From assembly GCA_020439995.1 (NCBI GenBank), contig JAGROY010000045.1:1-50014 (forward strand): a stretch of 50,014 nucleotides of DNA, read 5' to 3'. Under the pieces are notes generated by a model. The model did not search any database. It saw nothing but the letters and a program-made list of their open reading frames with translations, and had not been told where the DNA came from. The position numbers were made by a program, and so were the translations under genes. Within the stretch, counting starts at the first letter, position 1; the number at the start of each line of letters is the position of its first letter. The DNA is from Verrucomicrobiia bacterium. Its GTDB lineage: Bacteria > Verrucomicrobiota > Verrucomicrobiia > Verrucomicrobiales > DEV007. Of this stretch, positions 17,667 through 25,881 are shown one piece after another.

Positions 17667-19856
17667 TCAACGGTCTGGGGCTGATCGCATACGCGCCAGC
17701 AGGCCGGACCAGCGCTTCTTCAGCGTGTGATTGCTGACTGCAAGGCTGAGCGCCCGTTGATCGCCGATGAGGACGACGAGTTTCTTGCCCCGGGTGAGTC
17801 CTGTGTAGAGCAGGTTCCGCTGCAGCATGACGTAGTGTTGGCTGCTCACAGGGATAATCACAGCGGGGAACTCGGATCCTTGTGATTTGTGGATCGTGAT
17901 TGCATAGGCGAGGCGAACCTCATCCAGTTCGCCAGGTTCATACACAGCGCGCCGTCCATCATCAAACCGGATCACCACGCGCACCGGTTCAGTTTCGATC
18001 TCCGCGATACGACCGATGTCACCATTGAAGACTTCCTTGTCATAGTTGTTGCGCATCTGGATCACTTTATCGCCCATCCGGAATTTTTGTCCGAACCGCT
18101 CAACTTCATATTTGAGTTCCGACGGCGGGTTCAACGCCGCCTGCAGGATGGCGTTCAAATTCGTAGTGCCCAGCTGCGAGCGATTCATTGGGCTCAACAC
18201 CTGAACATCGCGGATCGGATCAAGCCCGAACTTGGCGGGGATGCGGTCGCGCACCAGTCGTACGATCGTTTTGATCACCTGCTCTGGTTCTTTGCACTCG
18301 GTGAAAAAGAAGTCGCTGTCAGTGCCTGCTGAACGGTCGATGGGAGGTAGGTGTCCTTCATTGACGGCATGGGCAGCCGTGATGATGTGGCTTTCCTTCG
18401 CCTGGCGGAAGATTTCCGTTAGGCGCACCACCGGTATGGTGCCGCTGGCTATGATGTCGCCAAGGACATTGCCAGGGCCAACGGATGGCAACTGATCGAC
18501 ATCGCCCACCAGGAGCAGGTGGGCTTCAGGTGGCAGCGCATCCAGGTAAGAGTGCATCAGACGCACATCCACCATGGACGTTTCATCCAGAACAAAGAAG
18601 TCGCCTTTGAGCGGGCTGCCACGTTTTCTGCTGAAGCCCTGCTGCGGCTGATACTCCAGCAGGCGATGGATGGTGAGCGCATCGCGCCCCGTGGTTTCAG
18701 TCATTCGCTTCGCCGCACGGCCGGTCGGCGCTGCCAGCAAAATGCGCACGTCCTTGGCTGCGAGAATCTGCAGGATGGCGTTCACGATCGTAGTCTTGCC
18801 CACTCCGGGGCCTCCGGTGATGACCAGCACCCGGTTCCGCAGCGCCTCAGCGATCGCCACTTTCTGGCTGGTGGCGAAGGTGATCTTGGAGCGTTTCTCG
18901 GCCCAGTCCACCGCGCGATCGATGTCAATGTCAGGATGATCCGCAGGGCGGCTTGCCAGGTCTCGAAGCCTCGCCGCCACCTGTGTTTCCGCGTAGTGTA
19001 GAGATGGCGAAAAAACCACCGGTTCACCTTCGACGGCTTCTTTGATCAAGTCGCAACATCCAGTCATTTTCGCCAGCACTGCTTCCACCCGCGCCTGCGG
19101 AGACTGGAGCAGCGCGATTGCCTGTTCAACGAGCACAATCACCGGCAGGCAGCAGTGGCCGTCGTCGGCAGCTGCTTTGAGTTGATGGAGGATCCCGGCA
19201 CGAATCCGCGATTCGGCATCAGGTTGAATGCCCATGCTCTGTGCCATCTTGTCCGCAGTCTTGAAGCCGATCCCGTAGATGTCCTCGGCGAGTCGATACG
19301 GATTCTCTTCGATGAGTCGAACGGAGTCATCGCCGTATGCCTGGTAGATCCGCACTGCGCGCCCAGTTCCCAGCCCGTGCGCATGCAGGAACACCATGAT
19401 CTCGCGAACGCGCTTTTGCTTTTCCCAGGCAGCCTTGATTTCCTTACGTCGCTTGGTGCCGATGCCATCGACCTCCTCCAGTCGCGCGGACGCATGGTCG
19501 ATGATGTCAAAAACCTCCTTGCCAAATTTTTTCACGAGCCTCTTGGCGTAAGCCGGGCCGATGCCATCGATCAAGCCGCTGCCCAGATAACGTTCGATAC
19601 CGACCACCGAGTCCGGTTCAGAGGTGTGAATGTCAGCCGCTTTGAATTGCCGTCCATACTGCGGGTTGTTGACCCATTCTCCAGTGGCCTCGATCCCTTC
19701 CCCCGGCTGCACCGCTGCCACACGTCCAGTCACCGTGAACGGCTCCATGCGCTTGCTCACAGTCACTTTCAACACGGCATAGCCCGACTCCTCGTCATGG
19801 AAAGTGACGCGTTCCACGGTGCCTTTCAGCGAGTCTCTCGGGGCGGGTGATGGCAT
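17667..19856 (-). CDS. recD2: ATP-dependent 5'-3' DNA helicase RecD2
   Basis: 729 residues, the usual length for the RecD2 (YrrC-like) group that acts without RecB and RecC. The N-terminal OB-like segment (residues 8-80) is followed by tandem helix-hairpin-helix motifs (IDGIGPAYAKRLVKKFG near 97-113, VDGIGTKRRKEI near 129-140, GIGFKTADKMA near 195-205). The superfamily 1B motor has Walker A GGPGVGKTT at 348-356, a VLDETSMVD Walker B, VGDVDQLPSVGPGNV motif III and ITIHKSQGSE near the C terminus. It is expected to unwind DNA with 5'-3' polarity in repair or replication-stress responses. It stands alone on the minus strand between the giant secreted protein and a debris region, with its ATG at 19856. 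No unusual residues were noticed. Confidence 0.95.
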   Translation of the reverse strand: MPSPAPRDSLKGTVERVTFHDEESGYAVLKVTVSKRMEPFTVTGRVAAVQPGEGIEATGEWVNNPQYGRQFKAADIHTSEPDSVVGIERYLGSGLIDGIGPAYAKRLVKKFGKEVFDIIDHASARLEEVDGIGTKRRKEIKAAWEKQKRVREIMVFLHAHGLGTGRAVRIYQAYGDDSVRLIEENPYRLAEDIYGIGFKTADKMAQSMGIQPDAESRIRAGILHQLKAAADDGHCCLPVIVLVEQAIALLQSPQARVEAVLAKMTGCCDLIKEAVEGEPVVFSPSLHYAETQVAARLRDLASRPADHPDIDIDRAVDWAEKRSKITFATSQKVAIAEALRNRVLVITGGPGVGKTTIVNAILQILAAKDVRILLAAPTGRAAKRMTETTGRDALTIHRLLEYQPQQGFSRKRGSPLKGDFFVLDETSMVDVRLMHSYLDALPPEAHLLLVGDVDQLPSVGPGNVLGDIIASGTIPVVRLTEIFRQAKESHIITAAHAVNEGHLPPIDRSAGTDSDFFFTECKEPEQVIKTIVRLVRDRIPAKFGLDPIRDVQVLSPMNRSQLGTTNLNAILQAALNPPSELKYEVERFGQKFRMGDKVIQMRNNYDKEVFNGDIGRIAEIETEPVRVVIRFDDGRRAVYEPGELDEVRLAYAITIHKSQGSEFPAVIIPVSSQHYVMLQRNLLYTGLTRGKKLVVLIGDQRALSLAVSNHTLKKRWSGLLARMRSAPDR

Positions 19857-20178
19857 GGTTGTTGACTGAGTCCTAAGGTAAGGAGGTAACGATCATGTCG
19901 AGGAAGTCTACAATTTCGTCCGCTGCGTCTATTAGGCAATCCTGTTTTCCGCCTTTAACATCTCACGCCCCGGGCTTCTTCTCGTGTGGTTAATCTTTGC
20001 AGTGGTGCTCATGGGCAGGAAGTCGATGATTTAGAGGTTAAGTTCGACGAGCGGAAGGCAGACGATCCAGAAAAAGCGGAACCCAATTTAGCTGTAGCCG
20101 AGCTGCGCCTTAATCAGTTGCATCTGAGTCTGAATTCGTCGTCGCTCCTCTTCGGTTTCATCCGTCTGTGGATCGCTG
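19857..20178. other. Non-coding stretch upstream of recD2
   Basis: About 320 bases between the recD2 start and the first recognisable gene scrap. A plus-strand reading frame crosses it (from 19986), but its residues resemble nothing known and it continues into debris of two other origins, so it is not called. No promoter, RNA or repeat is evident. Confidence 0.4.
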
Positions 20179-20302
20179 ACCGTGGACAGTCACAACTACA
20201 GTGCTATCAGCGCCTACGACGCGCTCTCCCTGCGGAAGAAAGACAACAACGGCGGCAACGAGTGGCGCGAACGCCTTCTACATCACAGGAGCCTCCTACT
20301 GA
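20179..20302 (+). pseudogene. C-terminal scrap of an unidentified secreted-type protein, frameshifted
   Basis: One plus frame encodes TVDSHNYSAISAYDALSLRK and DNNGGNEWR. A one-base shift near 20262-20270 leads into NAFYITGASY followed by a TGA stop at 20300-20302. Joined, these read like the end of a longer extracellular protein whose 5' part is gone. The family is not recognised. The composition (Asn, Gly, Ser, aromatic) resembles repeat-bearing exported proteins elsewhere in the window, but no homologous copy was found in it. Confidence 0.35.
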
Positions 20303-20303
20303 T

Positions 20304-20427
20304 GTGGGATTGTTAGAAAGCACACCATACGATCTCTATCACTTCACCCTGAGCCGGGAGAAAACAGCGCCGCTTGAGTTTTTAGGCGACTACCAGGGGC
20401 ACCTGCAAGGCGACGCCTACGCGGGCA
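20304..20427 (+). pseudogene. IS66-family transposase fragment
   Basis: A 41-residue piece reads LYHFTLSREKTAPLEFLGDY followed by QGHLQGDAYAG. This matches the DDE-domain segment of IS66 TnpC proteins, where 'F.pSR....P..FL..Y.G.LQ.D.Y.GY' is conserved and the Asp of the 'LQxDaY' strand is catalytic. Similarity stops abruptly at 20427. The next bases belong to a minus-strand gene fragment, so the element was cut there. No terminal inverted repeats or TnpA/TnpB partners are present. Confidence 0.55.
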
Positions 20428-20429
20428 AC

Positions 20430-20969
20430 CCGGCATGGGAAAAGCACACCCGGGCATCATTCCCGTTGTATCGCGCAGCGGGCTGTCCCGCAACGACTCG
20501 GATTCGATCCACGCCAGCACCGCGTCGGCGTCGTGCATTCCGAGACCGACGCCGATTCCGTTCGCCGCATTTCGCAGAGCGCCATTGCCGCTGAAGAGGA
20601 TGCTGGCGATCATGGTCTGGCGGTCCTTGGGATTTTTGATCTGATCGAGAAAGGCCACGGCACCCTGCGGATCCGCGTCCATTGCCATCGCCCTCAGGTC
20701 GTTCCTTCCAGCGCCACCCCCAAACTCGCTGAAGGGAATGCCGAGTTCGTTCGCCAGTTTCAGGGCATTCTCTCGGATTGCTGTGCGGCGACGTCTTGCC
20801 GCTCCAGCTCCCAGGCGACGGCTTCGGCGGGATCCAGTTCTGCCCAGCGCACGAGCGCGAGATCGAGAAAGGCACCCGAAGGCTGGCGAAACATTGAGTC
20901 ATCGACGATTTCGCAGCGGAAGCAAAGGGTCATGTCTGATTTACTGGGTGCGCCCAAAGCGGAGGCCAA
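20430..20969 (-). pseudogene. Frameshifted gene fragment, Ala/Asp-rich helical-repeat protein
   Basis: The first minus frame (from 20969) encodes LVRWAELDPAEAVAWELERQ, then hits TGA just after ERMP at about 20765. A one-base shift at 20765-20775 restores ENALKLANELGIPFSEFGGG and continues through AMDADPQGAVAFLDQI and DADAVLAWIESESLRDSPLRD. Both halves share the 'xLDPxxAxAWxE' style of short helical repeats seen in hypothetical proteins of Verrucomicrobiota, which supports one original gene. Coding sense fades at about 20450, next to the IS66 scrap. No function is assigned. Confidence 0.5.
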
Positions 20970-21004
20970 GATCGAACGCTTCTAGGCCCGGTGCGGAGAG
21001 GTGC

Positions 21005-21463
21005 TTACTCCAGTCCTGCGTAGACTTCAGCGATGGACATTGTGAAGTCGATCGATGACAGGTGAAGGGAGGCATCGGTCTCGGTGGTGATCTCTGGCAG
21101 CCAGTCGTTGGTGCGACGGAAGATCTCGATGTGTGCCTGCTGCTGATCGACCTGAACGTAATCTTCGAAAGATTCCAGTTCCATGTGGGCCCAGAATTTT
21201 TCCCGGCGATCGATGCGCTCGGTGGAGGGCGAGAGAATTTCGAAGATCACCTTGGGTTCGGTCGTGATGTAGTCGTCATTCGGTAAGGTGGTGGCGCATT
21301 CAACGACAATATCCGGATCGTAGAACAGGGTCTGGCTGCGGCGTGCGATTCCTACTTTCAGATTGCCCATGAAGGGGCGGCAGGGCTTGCCTGCGAGGTG
21401 GCCATGGAGCTTGGCGAAAATGTTCCCGGCAATCGTGTTGTGCATGCGCGAGGCGCCTGCCAT
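21005..21463 (-). CDS. Uma2 family (DUF820) endonuclease-like protein, probably 5'-truncated
   Basis: 152 residues from the first ATG. The PD-(D/E)XK-type core is visible: GIARRSQTLFYDPDIVVEC gives the catalytic Asp region, KVIFEILSPSTERIDRREK gives the 'E-I-L-S-P-S-T' strand, and EDYVQVDQQ follows. The same frame upstream of the ATG still encodes EGEKLAEVRHEYLNGIVVAM, the usual conserved N-terminal part of Uma2 proteins. It has no ATG, GTG or TTG start and reaches a TAA at about 21546. The normal start region (20-30 residues) is therefore missing, and the surviving ATG lies inside a conserved strand. Uma2 genes are abundant in cyanobacteria and Verrucomicrobiota and their role is uncertain. 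The gene sits among transposase debris and is likely inactive or recently damaged. Confidence 0.75.
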   Translation of the reverse strand: MAGASRMHNTIAGNIFAKLHGHLAGKPCRPFMGNLKVGIARRSQTLFYDPDIVVECATTLPNDDYITTEPKVIFEILSPSTERIDRREKFWAHMELESFEDYVQVDQQQAHIEIFRRTNDWLPEITTETDASLHLSSIDFTMSIAEVYAGLE

Positions 21464-21812
21464 GGCGACGACGATGCCATTGAGGTATTCGTGCCGGACT
21501 TCAGCGAGTTTCTCGCCTTCGAGGTCGTCGGCGACGGAAGTCAGTTAAAATGCTTCTCCGGTGGACATGATCGGAAGTTAGCGTCTTCCAGCGCCATTCG
21601 CAACGAGCGATTCTCGAAGGCCACCGGGGATACTATGCCGCCCTTACTGCATCGGACCAGCACGGGAGCAGCGCCGTCTATGCTGGGTTCATTTTCGGAG
21701 CGATCCTCGAATGCCTGAAGCTGACCGACCAAGTAAGGAAGCTGGTTGTTGTCCTGAAATAGGGCGAAGAGCTGTCCGCTGCCGATTTATCCCAACCGGG
21801 ACTGCTCATTAG
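21464..21812. other. Degraded intergenic stretch
   Basis: Holds the start-less upstream extension of the Uma2 frame (to about 21546) and a 63-codon minus frame (21541-21732) whose residues resemble nothing recognised. No promoter or RNA is evident. Treated as gene debris. Confidence 0.4.
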
Positions 21813-21855
21813 CGTCAACATTCTGTTGACGAGCGTAGCGCGGAGTTGCACTCCG
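21813..21855 (+). repeat. Two adjacent REP-like hairpins
   Basis: CGTCAAC-ATTCT-GTTGACG (21813-21831) is a perfect 7-bp stem with a 5-base loop. After GAGCGTAGCG spacer-type sequence, CGGAGT-TGC-ACTCCG (21841-21855) is a perfect 6-bp stem with a 3-base loop. The pair lies just upstream of a remnant of a REP-associated tyrosine transposase, the enzyme type that mobilises such palindromes, so a REP/BIME-like element is the likely identity. Confidence 0.5.
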
Positions 21856-21911
21856 TGAACTTGGATTAAAGTCGATGCTACTTTGTTTCCTGCGCTTGAA
21901 CGGTTGCGGCG

Positions 21912-22110
21912 TTTGTGGGGGAGATCAAGCAGCGGTTCAGCCAGTGGTACAATTTGCGCACAAAGCGCAATGGGCCGCTGGGAGAGGATCGATTTAAGAG
22001 TGATGTGGTGCAGAGCGAGCCTGGAATGTTGGCTACTGTTGCGGCCTATTGATCTGAATGCGGTGCGCGCGGGAATTGTGAAGGATCCGATCAATAGCTA
22101 TTACAATTAA
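21912..22110 (+). pseudogene. REP-associated tyrosine (Y1) transposase remnant
   Basis: One plus frame encodes FVGEIKQRFSQWYNLRTKRN, then GPLGEDRFKSDVVQSE and a TGA after AAY. A neighbouring frame resumes with IDLNAVRAGIVKDPINSYYN and a stop at 22108-22110. Joined, these are the C-terminal half of a Y1 transposase (PF01797 type): 'EIKqrFsqWYN', 'G.lWedRFks' and 'YIdlNpVRAGiv.dP'. The N-terminal HUH metal-binding motif and the catalytic Tyr region are absent and there is a frameshift near 22048. Its last bases overlap the stop codon of the convergent amidase gene. Confidence 0.75.
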
Positions 22111-23420
22111 TTACCTGCCCGCTGGTCTGCGTAATAAGCTCGCACGCCTTCCGCTACGCCATCGGCATATTCGCGGAAGATGCTCTTTAACATTCTGCCA
22201 TTGATCGGGCGTTTGCCCTCGTAGTCACCGATGCGGATACGGTCGTGAACTTCCTCGTTGTTCATGACGTAGGGTTCCAGGAAGACGGTGGGGCAATCGT
22301 AGAGGCGGTTGGCGAGCAGGTTGCGCGCCCAGACGTATTCGGAGTCGCCCGCTGGCTGGGCATTGCTGCCGCCGTAGCGGAATGCTGGCAGACCGGTGGC
22401 CTCGGCCATCGATTTGGCGACGACGGTGCTGGCAGCGGTTTCCTCAGAGTGGGTTTTCTGCAGGATTCGCTGCATCATGTCGAAGCACTGGTCATGTAGT
22501 CGCATTTCCGACAGGCTATAGGTTCCATTGACGATAAGGTGGAGGTGGTTCCGATCTACGAACTTTGGCTTGCGGGGATTTCCCCATGACTCGGCGTTGA
22601 AGTGCAGGCACAGGACGAGGTCGGGTTGAAAGATGTCATTGATCAGCCACGCGCGGGTGCGAATCTCCTGGGTGCGAAAGAACATTTTGTCGCGCTCAAA
22701 TTCGAGCGCCCGCTTGTTGCGCTGCGGATCTTTGCCGATGGATTGCAGGTAGTTGGCTGCGGCTTCCTCAAAGTCGGCCGGTCGCATGTTGGTCACGGGT
22801 TCGGTCGTCTCACGGGTCAGGAATACCGTTGCTCCCAGCTTTTCCAGTTGTGGCTTGAGCAGCTTTGCCACCTGCAGGGTCATGGTGCCTTCCATGACTT
22901 CGGTTCCTTTGACGATGGAATACCAGCGTTCTTCTTTTTGCGCCCACTTGCCGCCGATGTGCCCGGGATCGATGACAATGCGCATGCCCTGAAGCGGACG
23001 ATCACTCCCGGCTTTAATGGAAGGGAGCTCGCTGGCACCGCGCCAGTAGCGTTTAGGTGCTTTGTCTGCCTGCCTGGCAGCGAAGCGAAGCCGGAACCCC
23101 TTGCCGTCCTGAGTGTCGACATCAGCATAAGTATCGCTGATGCGCACTGCTGCCTTCCATGCGTCACCCGCACTGTATACGCTGGTAAGTGCTGATTCGA
23201 ATTCGTCGTGAGTGATGGTATCCTGATAGGGTTCCAGTTCGCTCCAGTCAGGATCCGGTGCAAGCAGGCCGATGCGTTCGCGGATCTCCAGTGCAGCCGG
23301 GGGTTGCTCTTTGGGGATGATCACTTGCGCAGGCCACTGTAGCACGATGACTAACACTACCACCACCGTTGCAGCATTCAGGGCAATAAACACGGACGCA
23401 AATGATCTCGATACCTTCAT
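22107..23420 (-). CDS. N-acetylmuramoyl-L-alanine amidase (Amidase_3), membrane-anchored
   Basis: 437 residues from the ATG at 23420, chosen because the protein then begins MKVSRSFASVF followed by a hydrophobic span (about residues 5-32), a signal anchor placing the enzyme outside the inner membrane. The catalytic domain starts near residue 165 with RIVIDPGHIGG (first zinc His). KGTEVMEGTMTLQVAKLL supplies the conserved Glu, LCLHFNAESWG the second His ligand, and VFLEPYVMNN the C-terminal catalytic Glu. Amidases of this family cut the bond between MurNAc and the stem peptide in peptidoglycan turnover and cell separation. The catalytic domain has a long insertion between the second ligand region and HFNA compared with AmiC-type enzymes. 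The start lies 26 bp after the stop of the dGTPase gene, so the two may be co-transcribed. Confidence 0.88.
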   Translation of the reverse strand: MKVSRSFASVFIALNAATVVVVLVIVLQWPAQVIIPKEQPPAALEIRERIGLLAPDPDWSELEPYQDTITHDEFESALTSVYSAGDAWKAAVRISDTYADVDTQDGKGFRLRFAARQADKAPKRYWRGASELPSIKAGSDRPLQGMRIVIDPGHIGGKWAQKEERWYSIVKGTEVMEGTMTLQVAKLLKPQLEKLGATVFLTRETTEPVTNMRPADFEEAAANYLQSIGKDPQRNKRALEFERDKMFFRTQEIRTRAWLINDIFQPDLVLCLHFNAESWGNPRKPKFVDRNHLHLIVNGTYSLSEMRLHDQCFDMMQRILQKTHSEETAASTVVAKSMAEATGLPAFRYGGSNAQPAGDSEYVWARNLLANRLYDCPTVFLEPYVMNNEEVHDRIRIGDYEGKRPINGRMLKSIFREYADGVAEGVRAYYADQRAGN

Positions 23421-23446
23421 GGAGCTACAGACGGAAACGGCGGAGG

Positions 23447-24607
23447 CTATCTTTGCAGTTGCGGCAGCCCCAGACGCGCCGCTTCGTCCATGATGAAGCG
23501 GTCGGTCATTCCTGCCACGTAATCGCAAACAGTGCGATGCAGGCCTTCATCTCCCAGGCGGCGGGTAGCGGCATTGCCCAGCATTTCAGGATTCTCAAGA
23601 TAAGCGCGAAAGACGCTTTCAATCAGGTCGCCACCGCGGCGGTTCGGACCGTTCACATCAGGATGGTAGTAGAGGTTCTGGTAGAGGAATTTTCGCAACT
23701 GCTGGTTCATACGCCGCACGCGATCGCTGTAGGCGACTAACAGGGTGGGGTGGCGGCGGACGGCGTCGGCCGAGTCAAAGTTTTGCGATTCGAGCCGCTC
23801 ATGTGTTGCTGCCACCAGCTGTTCTACCTGGTAGTCGATGAGGGTGCGGATGACGTAGGTGATCAACTCATTGCCCTTGAGATCAGGAAAATGCTTGCGC
23901 ACAAAGTCGTAGCACACGTTCCAGATTTCGATCTCCTTCAATTGCTCGACAGTGATCAAATGGTGATCGAGGCCATCGTCCAGATCGTGGCTGTAATAGG
24001 TGATCTCATCGGCAACGTTGGCGATCTGTGCCTCAAGCGAAGGATTGGCAAATGTCTCCTCTGGTGTGTCGCCGAATGCCGGGCGGGTGAAGCCACGATC
24101 GTGCTTGCGCAGTCCTTCGAGGACTTCGTAGCTGAGGTTCAGTCCAGGGAAGCGCGGATATTTTACTTCGAGCAGTTCGACAACTCGCAAGCTTTGCAGA
24201 TTGTGTTCAAAGCCACCGCAGCCACGCATCAGTTCGTTGAGCTTTTCCTCGCCTGTGTGACCGAATGGGGCATGGCCCAGATCGTGGGCGAGGGCGATGA
24301 CTTCGGCAAGGTTTTCGTTCGCGCCCAGTGCGCAGGCGATGGTGCGGGAAATGGATGCGACTTCGATGGTGTGCGTCAGCCGCGTGCGCAGGTGATCACC
24401 CGTTCCGTTGAGGAAAACCTGCGTCTTGTATTCAAGTCTGCGAAAAGCTCTCGAATGCACGACGCGGGCGCGATCGCGCTGGTAATCGGTGCGGTACGGG
24501 TGGGCACGTTCCTGATGCAGGCGTCCGGCGGACTTGCCTGTTAGCTGTGCATACGGTGCCAGGTAGTTGACCTCCGCCTGCTCCATGTTGACCCGGGTTC
24601 GGAACAT
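23447..24607 (-). CDS. dgt: Deoxyguanosinetriphosphate triphosphohydrolase-like protein (HD domain)
   Basis: 386 residues, the usual length for the shorter dGTPase-like family. HD-superfamily metal ligands are clear: RLTHTIEV (H79), ALAHDLGHAPFGHTGE (H108-D109 and following His), and a later DEITYYSHDLDDGL segment for the distal Asp. RAFRRLEYKTQVF near residues 53-65 is the conserved N-terminal signature. The family hydrolyses dNTPs to nucleoside plus triphosphate, usually under dNTP allosteric control, and influences dNTP pools and mutation rate. A second ATG seven codons in (24586) is equally possible. The gene diverges from the coiled-coil lipoprotein gene and is followed by the amidase. 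Confidence 0.92.
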   Translation of the reverse strand: MFRTRVNMEQAEVNYLAPYAQLTGKSAGRLHQERAHPYRTDYQRDRARVVHSRAFRRLEYKTQVFLNGTGDHLRTRLTHTIEVASISRTIACALGANENLAEVIALAHDLGHAPFGHTGEEKLNELMRGCGGFEHNLQSLRVVELLEVKYPRFPGLNLSYEVLEGLRKHDRGFTRPAFGDTPEETFANPSLEAQIANVADEITYYSHDLDDGLDHHLITVEQLKEIEIWNVCYDFVRKHFPDLKGNELITYVIRTLIDYQVEQLVAATHERLESQNFDSADAVRRHPTLLVAYSDRVRRMNQQLRKFLYQNLYYHPDVNGPNRRGGDLIESVFRAYLENPEMLGNAATRRLGDEGLHRTVCDYVAGMTDRFIMDEAARLGLPQLQR

Positions 24608-24739
24608 TGAAGAAAAATGTGTTTCTAATATCGCCGAAGTTGGGCGTGCTCACAACCCGTAACGACCACAGAAGCCGTAATAGCGGCCGTGCAGGCGCAT
24701 ATTGTCCAATCTGTATCCGGTAGAAGGTGCTACCCCCGC

Positions 24740-24755
24740 TTAACAGTATTGTTAA
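24740..24755. promoter_or_regulatory. Palindrome TTAACA-N4-TGTTAA
   Basis: A perfect 6-bp inverted repeat with a 4-base spacer in the 284-bp divergent region between the dGTPase gene (start 24607) and the lipoprotein gene (start 24892). Symmetry and position fit a dimeric repressor or activator site, but no regulator is known. The rest of the region shows nothing clear. Confidence 0.35.
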
Positions 24756-24891
24756 AGGACAACGCCTAATTTTGAGATGAATCTGTTGCCTGTTAGGGCA
24801 CAAAGACAAGCGAATGCTTCGCTTTTCAACGTGTTCACGAGGCTAAGGGCGGGAACTCTTGCCGGCAGGAACAGCAAAACATGTAAGAGAG

Positions 24892-25854
24892 ATGAAGATA
24901 ATGAAACTGAAAAATACACTGGTTCATTTTGGCGTAGCGGGGACAATTATTGGTGGCCTTGCGCTGACCGCATGCAATGAAGAAACCATCGAAACCGGGG
25001 GGGCGGACACCGCTGCGCTCAACGAGCGTCTGGCAACGGCTGAGGCCGAGCATCAGGCTCTGAAGGACGAGTTGGAAGAGCTTAAAGAGGAAGCGCGCGC
25101 CAAAAAAGCTGCGGCGGCTGCGGACAGAAAAGCTCATGAGGCGGAGCTGGTGGAGTTGCAGAAACAGCTGCGCGAGGCGAAGCGGGAGCACACTGAGTTG
25201 GAGGAGGCGTTTGAAAACTATCGTGAGGAATACAAAGTGAGTGTCCGCAATTCGGCAAAAGGCCGTGAGCTGGGCAATTTGACATTGAGTTCTGGAGCTA
25301 CTTATACCGGAGTGGTGATCTCAAAATGGACACCGGATGCCCTCCGCGTGACTCACGCCGGCGGCAATGCAACGCTGCCGTTTGAGGATTTGCCGGAAAC
25401 CATCCAGAGCGTGTTCCTTTACGACAAGGAGGAGACAGCAGAGCTGCTGGAGAAGGGCCCGGAAGTCGTAACCACAGGCAAGAAAAAAGTTGAGCGCAAA
25501 CCGACGATCGCGAAGCAGTGGCCGACGAAAGACCCCAACGGTAGATCTGGCCAGGTCGTGTTTACGGAAGCGGAGCACTCGGGAATCGTCAATGCGCCGG
25601 AAGCAATGACAGGTCTGGACAAGGCGATCGCCAAATACGATGCGGTCATTCTTGAGGCCGAGAAGCAGGTAAACGAACTCGACCAAAAAATCCATGAAGC
25701 CATCGCCCGGAACAGTGAAGGTGCGCAAAAATCGCTTGAGCGCAGGACGGAGCGGCTGATGGATAAGCTCGACAAACTGCGGATGGAGCGAGGCGATCTT
25801 ATGACCAAGCGCCAACAGGCGGAGGACAGAGTGAGGGCCAGGCAGAACTCGTGA
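24892..25854 (+). CDS. Coiled-coil lipoprotein of unknown function
   Basis: About 320 residues from the ATG at 24892 (a second ATG follows at 24901; GAGAG lies just upstream). The signal peptide ends in the lipobox LTAC with Cys28, and Asn follows at +2, so outer-membrane sorting is plausible. Residues 35-120 are a charged coiled coil rich in Glu, Ala, Lys and Leu. A small beta-rich domain follows (about 125-185: GNLTLSSGATYTGVVISKW and ALRVTHAGGNATLPFEDLP), resembling short domains that follow coiled coils in other verrucomicrobial envelope proteins. A second coiled coil fills about 235-320. It could bridge envelope layers or act as a periplasmic adaptor. It converges with the DUF151 gene, 27 bp between stops. 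Function unknown. Confidence 0.8.
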   Translation: MKIMKLKNTLVHFGVAGTIIGGLALTACNEETIETGGADTAALNERLATAEAEHQALKDELEELKEEARAKKAAAAADRKAHEAELVELQKQLREAKREHTELEEAFENYREEYKVSVRNSAKGRELGNLTLSSGATYTGVVISKWTPDALRVTHAGGNATLPFEDLPETIQSVFLYDKEETAELLEKGPEVVTTGKKKVERKPTIAKQWPTKDPNGRSGQVVFTEAEHSGIVNAPEAMTGLDKAIAKYDAVILEAEKQVNELDQKIHEAIARNSEGAQKSLERRTERLMDKLDKLRMERGDLMTKRQQAEDRVRARQNS

Positions 25855-25881
25855 CCCCGCTAATCTCCGATTGAAGATGGT

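Noticed and set aside
19986..20594. A 202-codon plus-strand open frame across the debris region.
   Set aside because: It strings together sequence from unrelated remnants (the IS66 piece and the antisense of another fragment), so it is not a real gene.
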